A stretch of 42,037 nt of DNA, taken from Gnetum montanum (taxonomy: Eukaryota; Streptophyta; Gnetopsida; Gnetales; Gnetaceae). Location of the stretch: NCBI GenBank assembly GCA_015680685.1, contig MNCI01005617.1, positions 37,214-79,250 of the forward strand. The letters run 5' to 3'. The position numbers and the translations under genes were made by a program. Below the pieces are notes generated by a model. It was not told the origin of the DNA. It saw only the letters and a program-made list of their open reading frames with translations, and ran no database searches. The number at the start of each line of letters is the position of its first letter. Positions within the stretch are counted from its first letter, which is position 1. Shown piece by piece: positions 11,675-20,725 of this stretch.

Positions 11675-12110
11675 CCCAGTTTTAAGTCCTGGTAGACTGC
11701 TGTTACTGGTTTTAAGTCCCAGTAGACCATGGTCCCAGTTTAAAGTCTGGGCGGACCGAGAAGTGCTGGTTTTTCGTCGTAGCGGACGGTGGTCAGGCTG
11801 GTTTAGGGTCTCAGCAGACCATGCTGTGGATGTCAGTTTTACATCGTGACCCAGGGACAGATCTGTGCTGGTTTTACGTCTTAGCAGACGGCTACTCACC
11901 TGTGTCAGTTTAGCGTCGTGGCGGACGCGTGCAAAAGGTGCCAGTTTTTCGTCTTGGCGGACCTGTACAACATTGTCAGTTTTACGTCGTGGCAGACGGT
12001 AACCACTTGCCAGTTTAGCGTCGTGGTGGACGCGTGCAAAGCATGCCAGTTTAACATCATAGCGGACGTTTGATGCCAATTTAACGTCGTGGCGGACGTT
12101 AACCATCATA
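11675..12110 (-). repeat. Tandem repeat tail of the complete Tat element
   Basis: Degenerate units with a core GTCCGCYACGACGTAAAACT on the - strand and spacers of variable length, just downstream of the integrase stop (12136-12138). The same array is at 1-430. One frame is open from 12259 to 11369, giving repeated R(H/Y)D(V/A)KLA and LLRRKTS words. This reflects the repeat length, and protein coding is doubtful. Confidence 0.8.
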
Positions 12111-12135
12111 CCTGTTGTTGACATCGTCGTCGCTG

Positions 12136-15100
12136 CTAGATGAAGTACCTCTTTAGATACACATGATTCATAGGATTTGCTAACTTGTTGTCGTTGACGT
12201 CTGCCAATTTGAACGCTCCGTTGTTGTATGCGTCGGTTACCAACAAAGGGCCTTCCCAATTTGCAGAGAACTTGCCTGTTGGTTCATGCACAGCCTTGAG
12301 AACCAGATCTTCTTTCTTGATCGGACGCTGCTGAAGATTATGATGATGCTTTTGTCCCTGTTTATCCTGATATCTCTCAATTGCCTCAAGAGCCTGTATC
12401 CGCTTCTCTTCCAATGACTCCAAATCCGCTATCCGAGCCTCGGTGTGTTGAGCCTCATTTATAACGGTGGAGAGGACCATTCTCAGAGAAGGGATCTACA
12501 ACTTGAGAGGTAGCACCGCCTTAGATCTGTAAACCAGGCTATAGGGCATACTACCTGTAGCTGTTCTACACGTAGTACGATATGCCCATAACACGTAGAG
12601 GATCTGTTCATGCCACCGCCTTTTGTTGCCGTCGAGCATTTTCTTGAGTAAATTGATGATAATCTTATTTGATGCTTCAGCTTGACCATTTGCCTGTGGG
12701 TAGTAAGGGGAGGAAAAGGACTGTCTGATGCCTAGGTTATCACAGAAGGATTTGGTATCCACGCTGCTAAACTGTGGCCCGTTGTCGGTCACAATAGTTA
12801 TTGGAAGACCAAATCGAGTTACTATGTTATCCAAGATAAAATTGCAAACCTATTGAGATGTAATTTTCTGCAGGGGGACAACTTCTACCCACTTCGTAAA
12901 GTACTCGGTGGTGGTAATGATGAAGCTATGTCCTGCGGAAGATTTTGGTGTGATGGGTCCGATAATGTCCATGTTATCTGTGTCGTTGGAATGGCCATGT
13001 TATCTGTGTCGTGTGCAATTCTGTGGGTGGCACGTGGATGAGGTTTGCATGATGTTGACACGTGTCACAGGTCTTAACCTTTGTCAAACAATCCCTTTCC
13101 ATGCGTGGCCAGCAGTACCCTAGGCGACAGATTTTTAGGGCCATAGCCCGTGGGGCTACGTGGCCGCCGCACAGTCCCTCGTGAACCTCATTGACGATGT
13201 GCTGTGTTTGGTCTGTGTTAACGCAGGTGAGCAACACGCCATCAAAGGAGTGTCTACAGAGAGTACTTTCTCCGATGATGACGTAGTGCCTAGCGTGCTT
13301 ACGGGTTGCGTATTTTTGCGCACACGTTAAAGCAGCTGATAACTCACCCTGTAAAAGATAAGATTTAATGTGATCGTACCACTCAGGCGTGCTTTCCTCG
13401 GTAAGAGAGGAGATTTGCGCCGTTTGAATGATAGGATCTGCGCAGTCTGTAATCAATGCAGGGCAGGTGTTAAACAGGTGTGATGGTACGTGTAAAGCCA
13501 GAGTGGAAAGTGCGCCGGCCAGCGTGTTGTCAGCCCGTGGGATGTGCTGGGCGTCGAAGGTCATAAATCGCTTCAGAAGATCTTTAGCCTGATCACAGTA
13601 TGGCAGCAAGTGTACCGCCTTGCAGGCATAGACTCCAGTGATTTTATTTATGACGAGCATCGAATCGCCCCTAACTGCCAGGTGTTGAACATCGAGTTCA
13701 CCTGCAATTAGTAGTCCCCTGAGGAGCCCCTCGTACTCTGCCACATTGTTCGTACAAGGGAAGGTCAATCGGTAAGCGTGTAGACGCACATCCTCAGGAG
13801 AGAGCGTAAGAATAGTGGCCGCACTGCCGCCTCTGGCGGTTGAAGCTCTATCGAAATACAATGTTGCTTCGAGGCCTGCCGAAGCAGGGCTTAAACTATG
13901 TACATGTTCATCAGGAAACTCTGGTTCTACGGTTGCGTGGTTGTCAATGGGTGAAGTTGTTAACTGGTCGGCTATCGCCTGGCCCTTCGTAGATGACTGA
14001 CCAATGTAGTGGAGGTCGAACTCCGCGGTGATAGCCTTCCAACGTGCGATTTTGCTACTTTCGTATAGACTATGTGTAATGGCCCTAAGGATATTATTTC
14101 TACAAATAACATTAACTTGACTGCGAAAAAGGTAATGCCTACATTTCTTGAGCGTAAAAACTAATGCTAAGCAATTACGCTCAATGTCGTTATATCTCGT
14201 CTCGTATGCGCATAGAGCATGACTCAGATAGTAGATGGGCATTTCTGATCCATCATCCCTTTTCTGACAAAGCAGCGTCGCTATGGCTACGTCCAAAGTG
14301 GCGAGATAGATGAAAAAAGGTAGGTCCCTTTGTGGCGGGAAAACCGTCGGTAGATGTTGCAGTTCCTGTTTTAGGTTGTCAAACGCACGCTGGCAATCGT
14401 CGGTCCATTCAAAATTAACCCCCTTTTTCAGCAAGTGTTGCATGGGATGTAATTTTTCGGTTAACCGTGAAATGAACCTGCGTATGAATTGCAAGCATCC
14501 CTGTAACCCGCATAGTTTCTTGAGATCTGTGGGAGGCTTTAACACGACAATGGCTCGGACCTTATCAGGGTCAACTCGTATGCCGATTTCCGATACCACA
14601 AACCCCAGCATGCGTCCAGTTTTGACTCCGAATACACACTTGTTTGGGTTAAGCCGGAGCTCGTGCATGGAGCATCTTTTAAGGACTAACTCCAGGTCCT
14701 CTGAATGATCTTCCGACTTCAAAGACTTCACAGCTATGTCATCTACATAATCATTCAGCCTTCCTAGGAGGTAATCGCTAAAGATGTACGTCATGGCACG
14801 TTGATACGTTGCTCTGGTGTCCTTCAGACCGAAAGGCATCATGGTATAGCAAAATGTTCCCCAGGGTGTCATGAATGTTGTCGTCAACTGGTGTTCTGGG
14901 TTAATGCGAATCTGATTGTAGCCTGAAAAGCCATCCATGAAGGACAAAAGCGCATGCCCAGCTATTGTATCCACTAGCTGGTCGATACTTGGCAATGGGA
15001 AATTATCTTTGATTGTGGCCTTGTTCAAATCCCGGAAGTCTATGCATATGCGTATACCCCCGGTCTTTTTTGACACGACCACAATGTTAGATACCCAGTC

Positions 15101-15556
15101 CGAATAATCGACCGCGTGGATGAAACCAGCCTGATATAGTTTGGTGATTTCATCACGCACTGCTAGCGCGATCTCTGGTTTGATTTTGCATGCCTTTTGC
15201 CTAACTACCTTGATCTGTGGGTCGAGGATGATAATATGCTGGACTAATCTAGGATCTAACCCAGGCATATCCTCATATGACCATGCAAAGACAGTGATGT
15301 TGTCTTGCAGGACTTGTATTATTGCGTGGCGCGTTTTCTCATCTAGTAAGGAACTGAACTTAAGTGTCTTGGTCTCACCCCTGTGCGTAACGATAGAGAC
15401 CTCACTAAGGGGATCCTCAGTTACGCCTGCTAAAGGAGGGCTAACTTCTATGAATGTGGAGTCAAATTGCCTAACTAAGTGCCTGTATGGTCCTGTCAAA
15501 ATTAGAGGTGCTGAAACTGTGGCGTCCATCCTCCGTCTGTCCTGCAAAATCGGCAA
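12136..15556 (-). pseudogene. pol: pol: reverse transcriptase, RNase H, second RNase H, integrase (inactivated)
   Basis: A main open block of 860 codons runs 15556-12974. In order: RT with conserved DFRDLNKAT, MMPFGLK and the catalytic YVDD (residues 270-273, bases 14738-14749); gypsy RNase H (DVAIATLL... YETRYNDIE); a second, archaeal-type RNase H with YFD, NNVAEYEGLL, GDS and ADN acidic positions (about residues 565-680), diagnostic of Tat elements; and the integrase HHCC zinc finger. The integrase core continues in another frame: MDIIGP, TDNGPQF and GQAEASNK supply the D-D-E residues. It ends with a C-terminal domain at 12480-12136. Breaks: a frame change at 12969-13012, where an 18-base word occurs twice 26 bases apart, and TAG at 12850-12852 and 12496-12498 (both CAG-to-TAG type). 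The first ATG-like start is uncertain; the block probably joins the upstream protease by splicing or recoding. Confidence 0.93.
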
Positions 15557-15798
15557 GTGCGTAAATGGTTAGGAGACAAGTGACGGGATGTTGCCAGACG
15601 TGGCATGCTAACTGAAATTTGAATATTGTGGACAGCGCTTGTAATCAATGTAACCCGATTACGAGGCGATAAGATGTGGTAGTTTAACGTCATTTCAGAC
15701 AGTGGAGCGTGCGATATCGACCGAATTAATACCAGATTTTTGGATTCCGTTTCAGGAAAGTTCCGCTTAAATCTGGGATCAAGTTGGTGATCTTCGCG

Positions 15799-15806
15799 TA
15801 TAAATA
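15799..15806 (+). promoter_or_regulatory. TATA box of the antisense gene
   Basis: GCGTATAAATAGG lies 175 bases before the ATG of the antisense gene. It is followed at 15856-15924 by a GA-rich leader (repeated AGCAGAGAGAAAG words). This is the right spacing and composition for a plant core promoter with a leader of about 150 bases, and it faces opposite to the element's own transcription. Confidence 0.7.
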
Positions 15807-15980
15807 GGTGGTTTTTTGATGAAACTGGTTGTTGCCTATCTGGATTTGAATTTACAAGCAGAGGAAAAGCAGAGCAGAGAGAAAGAAGAGGAGAGAGCTA
15901 GGAAGAGCAGAGAGAAAGGCAGAGCTGTAAGTTTTCTAGTATTTGTAAGCAAGCTGTAAAGAAACCCTGCAACTATCGTG

Positions 15981-18900
15981 ATGGCTCCGAAGGCGAAGAA
16001 GCAAAATGCCAAATTGGCGAAACTCGACGAAGTGCAGGCGAACTTGAACCGTGTTTCGCAGGCATTGATCGATGTCTGCGACCCGACGCCTCTCAACCGG
16101 TAGGCCATTCTTTACGCTCGGTCTATATGTCTCTTCGTTTCGTTTAAGTGTCTCTAGCGTGAATGTGTCTGTCAAATTATGGACCTCGGCTTAGTGCGAG
16201 GGTTTTGATGAGGTTGTGTTCATTGTCGTTGTCAGAGACAAACCTTGCGTTGTTGCAAGGGTTTGGGTAATTTCAGCCTGGTTTCGTTTTACGATTTCTC
16301 TGTTAGATGTAAAAATGTAAATGTAGATGTCTTAATGAGTCTGGATCATTTTCTATAGCATCGCGCTGAAGCCCATCCTGCTTGTGCTAGATGTTATTGG
16401 GGTTTTATGCTGGTTAAACCCCATTGTCCCAAATGTCCCTCCTCCGCACACAAGAGTGTAGGGGAAGGCCATCTGGTACCGAAAGGGGGCATTGGAGTTC
16501 TTGCAGTTTTTGCTGCATAATTTCAGCATCATCATTTGGTCCCATGTGACCGGAGATGTTGCTGGTGCCGTTCTGGAGCACCTGTTGCCAGGGTCTTTGC
16601 AGGGGATTCTGGCCTACTTGACAGACAGGGCGATTGAGATGGGCAATCCCGAGGACCGAGCACTCAGCTCTCGAGGTCTGAGGAGCTTGCATTGGATCTG
16701 GGATATGGCCTGCTTCAACTGCTACCACGCATACAATACGTTGTTCGTGGCCTGCCATGTGTCAACGTATTTCCAGAACCCCCAAGGCACAGTATACTAC
16801 ACAGGCGGGTAAGCAGATCTAGATAGTTGTATTTATCGTTATATGTTACAATGTTACAATGTAAAAAGGATGTAAAGAGAAAAGGTCTAGCCGTAGAGCA
16901 TAGATAAGCTTACGCTGTATTGTACAGGTTCTTTATACGCGACAACAAGCTAATCGGCGACGGAGATACGCTACCCTAGGCTGAAACGGCGATAACAGCG
17001 TTTACCGCGACGAATAACGTTCGAGCCGATGTCATCAGAAAAATCGGCCACGAGATGCGTGAGTACCACTCACGCTATGAGGAGGCCTTCAAGAAGTGCC
17101 AGGAACTCGGATGGCTGCACGAGGATTGGACGCTGGATCCGCCCCTCAGCGTTGAGGACGTGGAGATAGAGCTCCCACAATTCCCGTTGTCGTTTGGCCC
17201 CGGTAAGGTTGTTGCGTGTTTTAGTGCGATTTGCATAATTACGTGTTATGACTATGGCAATAATGTTTGTGTGATGTTTTGCATTTTTAACTTGCATCTT
17301 GGCTTACAGTCAGGGAATCTTGGGAGATTACCCTTACAATTTCCGGCCGCGAGGCGAGAGACATCCTCTTTCGTTATGGGGACATCAAAGAGGCACAACG
17401 TTGGCTTGGCCACTCGGCGGCCCCAGCTGCGGTGGTCACCAACATCCAGACCATAGGGCTAATGCACCTATTCTTAGCGGCCACCCTTGACATTCCTGCT
17501 AGCGAGATGATCGGCCTGGTCAACTCCTTTAATGCGAAGGCCGACTGTTTCAGCACGTTCGTGCATAACGTGCGTGTGAACTTTGACATCAACGCACAGC
17601 TCTTCTCAGACCTATTCGGTGTCCCCTCTAGCGGCCTTCCTGTAAACATGAAGGCCCAGAGGGGCGTCAAAGTGGAGGCGCTTCTTCAGGAGTGGGCCAG
17701 AATCCCTAAGGATACCAAGGGATTCCCATGCGAGCAATTCGAGTTGGTGACCGCCAAAACGCTGTATCCTCTTTTTTGGGCCCGTACCTTCCCCAAAACC
17801 CTCTCGCAAGCGTGGTTCTTTTCAGTAGAATAGACGCGTATTATGCGGGAGGTGCTGGAGGAGGGAGCCCGTTTCGACTGGGGAAGCCATCTCGCCAAGG
17901 GTTTGCAAAGCGAAATGATCAAGCTTCGCGAGAAGCTTGAGTCTCGCTTCAACGTGCATCATGCCTTTTTCATCGCTGCCCTCCGGCGGTTTGCTGAGTA
18001 TCTAGTCATCCAAAGGAATGGGGTCTGGGTACAACAGGACTGAGACCAACTCTCCAAACCCTGGATCTCCCACATCCTCAGCACTACCCGTGGGCAGGAT
18101 CCGCCGGAAGGGATCGGAGAGTCAATGTCCGTGACTACCAAAGGCATGACGGCACCCCGAGTGCGAGGCCTCGATAGTGTAGGCGGGATAATGCCCACCT
18201 ACACCGGCGATGCCTCACGAGGGAAACGCTTGGCAGAGAAAATCGTGGAGCCTGCAGCGCGGCGGAAGAGGCTCCATCTGGCTGAGGCCCCTGAAGGTGA
18301 AGCCGGCCATTCCGTAGGGCTCACGGTGCAGCGGACTAAGCCTCCGCCTGGTAAGTGTAAAGCCTGTATACGCAATATTTGATTTTGACTAGTGGAATTA
18401 GATTCTAATGCGTGGGAATGTGAACAGCAAAAAAGACAAGTCGATTGACCCCTAAAACAGGGGCAATGGTGTTAAAGCGTGGGGAGGGGGCCTCAACTTT
18501 AGAACCAGAGGCCCCGGCTGTTGGGACGCGCCGCGCGCAGGCTTAAGCACGTGAGGTGGCCCCAGCTACTAGTGGGGGCCGCGTACAGACTGGGGAGGAG
18601 GCCCCTGCTATTGGAGCTAGAGACGCACAGACCCTAGTGCGTGAAATGGAAAGAAGTCGGGAGAATGTCGATGATGTTGCCACTGTCACCGGCAGAGGTA
18701 ACAAGCATATGTTTCTTTTTCACGGGTTTTGCAAACGTCTGTAAACAGATAATATCTAACCAAGTTATGTTACAGGGGAAGGAGATGCCTCGATGTCGGC
18801 TGCTGCTAACGAAGCGTGGAGGGACCTTCCCGATAAGTTTTCCTTTGTGGAAGGCATGATTAACGACATGATCGAGCGTCTCGAACGCGCCGATCCTGGT

Positions 18901-20123
18901 ACTGGTAAGTTAATGAAAGTGAGTGCGTAATGTTTTGCTGATAATATGTCATCTGTCTTGATGTTTTGTTTTCTGTTAGGAGCTCACCTTTGATGGGACC
19001 CCGCGGAGCCCATTGACCTGGACACAGCAGAGCCTCCATCTGATGGGGCGGTCGTGCCACGCAACATTTATGAAGAAATCCGTAAATGTGCATTACGCTC
19101 GACACGCTCCGTGTGGAAAAGTAGAAAGATCAACGAGGCCCTATGGAAAAAACTGCAGCGGTTAGAACAAAAGGTCGAATCCCTGACTAAGGAAGTCGAG
19201 GATCTGAGGGCGCGATATGAGTTCCTACAGGCTCGAGTGACCGGAGACGATGACTAGCGTACGGCTGTTATTGACCACTCCCATTATTGGACAGCCATCA
19301 AGAACAATGTACAGACCAGTCTAGCGCTAGTAGAGCAAAGGATGCAGATAGAGCTCCTTGCTCAAAAAAGTCGAGACTGGAGGGACTACTGCGCGGGTGT
19401 ACAAGAATGGGGGCAAAAGGAGAAGGACCACAAGCATGTGTACAAAAGAGAAAGCACCGCATACAGAAAATGCTACCGTGAGTCCGCTATTAAAGAGCGA
19501 TCCTTGGAGGTCTTTGTCGACACCATCGGAGCGTCCAAGGCTTTTAAGAAGTTTGAGGAACAGGTGACCGTCACTGCGTCTCCAGAGAGAGCAATGGTCT
19601 TTCCTGGGAATCAAGCTTCAATCCCTACTTTCTATCCAGATCCTCCCTCTTGGAGTAGCGTGGAGAAAGGAAAGGTGAAAGCAGGGATGGCTTCGGGCGA
19701 AGATGTGTGGCAAGACCTGACAGAGGACGAAATCATGGAGCGTTTGTGGGCTGGTCTAGATAAGCTTCCCTTTGCTGCAGAAGTTGGGTCATCTCGGGTA
19801 AGCTTACACATGGCTTAGCCAGTGCGTTCCCCAACATAACACTGCTTATTCTAATGTTTATGCTATTGATGTTTCAGGTACCAGAAGGTGGAGAGCGTGC
19901 GCCCACTGAGGGGCTGGAGGAAGAAACTATGGGAGCGGAGGTGGAACACAACGAGGAAGAGCGTCTTCCTGTGGAGCCAACATTAGAACGACAGTCTCAC
20001 GAAGAGAAAATCTTTCCGGAAGGGATATTTCTTGGAAACGATCGCCCACTGGAGGATGACCTTTTGGGGTTGGATTTAGAGTTAAAGGACACGGGTGATA
20101 GTGGCAGCAGGGGTCATGCGTAA
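15981..20123 (+). pseudogene. Antisense passenger gene: eight exons, FCP1-like domain fused to a plant transposon-type protein
   Basis: Exons: 15981-16099, 16359-16808, 16928-17202, 17310-18350, 18428-18697, 18776-18904, 18980-19797, 19878-20123. All seven introns (75-259 bases) are GT-AG and all phases agree, giving 1116 codons. Residues 44-270 resemble the FCP1/NIF-like HAD phosphatase fold: LVLDVIGVL (D51), WYRKGALEFL, IIIWSH, then NTLFV...NP and RDNKLIGD. The +2 acid of motif I (here I53) and the DD of the last motif (here AC, 171-172) are missing, so it would be catalytically dead. Exon 4 (residues 283-628) recalls plant mobile-domain/Transposase_32-like proteins (VHNVRVNF... LFGVPSSG). 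Residues 787-850 form a coiled coil, and the last 81 residues are acidic. Seven in-frame stops (16459, 16977, 17831, 18041, 18544, 18991, 19255), each one transition from CAG, CAA or CGA, with no frameshift. Domain names are by motif memory. Confidence 0.82.
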
Positions 20124-20214
20124 TTTTTCTTTTCTGGCATCATGTCACAAATGAGTTAAAGGACAAACATATTATAAATTTTGAATGATCTATCATATTT
20201 TTGTTACTTTTTCC

Positions 20215-20515
20215 TTAGTTTAAGGCCATTGTGGGCCGAAAAGCGTGAATAGATTATGAATCGATGCATAAAATGCAAAGTGACTATTAGTTTAAGGCCG
20301 TTGCGGGCTAGCGCGTATGGTGACTAGTTTAAGGCCGTTGCGGGCCAATGCGTATGGTGACTAGTTTAAGGCCGTTGCGGGCCGAAAGCGTATGCTAATT
20401 AGTTTAAGGCCGTTGCGGGCCAAAAGCTTATGCTAACTAGTTTAAGGCCGTCGTGGGCCAAAAGCTTATGCTAACTAGTTTAAGGTTGTTGCGGGCCACT
20501 GCGTAAACGCGTAAA
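20215..20515 (+). repeat. 37-38-bp tandem repeats downstream of the antisense gene
   Basis: The word TTTAAGGCCGTTGCGGGCC begins at 20219, 20291, 20328, 20365, 20403, 20441 and 20479 with minor changes, followed by spacers such as AAAAGCTTATGCTAACTAG. They start about 95 bases after the antisense stop codon and end before the protease stop, so they lie between two convergently transcribed blocks. A 3'-end or transcription-separating role is possible but only inferred from position. Confidence 0.85.
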
Positions 20516-20725
20516 ACATGTAACCCTGGACGTTGCATGAAGTAATGAAGACACATAATTAACATGGGTATAATGACATATGCAAAGGGAAAATGCGAAG
20601 AGTAAACAAAGAAGTCAAATGCTGCGTAAAAGCACACAAAGCAGAAAGGCACACAAAGAATAAAGGAAACTATTGGCTGACGGTAGGTAGGCTAACTTAC
20701 ATGCACGCACGCTGGAGAGCTTCGT

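Larger units (their letters stand above)
15542..20700 (-). other. Candidate sense-strand intron between protease and RT
   Basis: On the - strand a perfect donor core GTAAGT begins at 20700, nine codons after the protease-frame stop. An acceptor TTTTGCAG ends at 15542, just before the RT block. Removing these 5159 bases would delete exactly the antisense gene and its repeats. Tat/Ogre elements are known to carry an intron in the protease-RT region, so the location fits. Caveat seen in the sequence: the donor leaves one base of a codon while the acceptor starts a codon in the RT frame. Direct joining is therefore off by one, and either a small indel has occurred or the true sites differ. Confidence 0.45.

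Noticed and set aside
11369-12259. 296-codon open frame after integrase as an extra element gene
   Set aside because: It is mostly the tandem repeat tail. The left copy has the matching frame broken and shifted, so selection for protein is not apparent.
12853-15572. Plus-strand open frames opposite pol
   Set aside because: Antisense shadows of conserved RT, RNase H and integrase codons.
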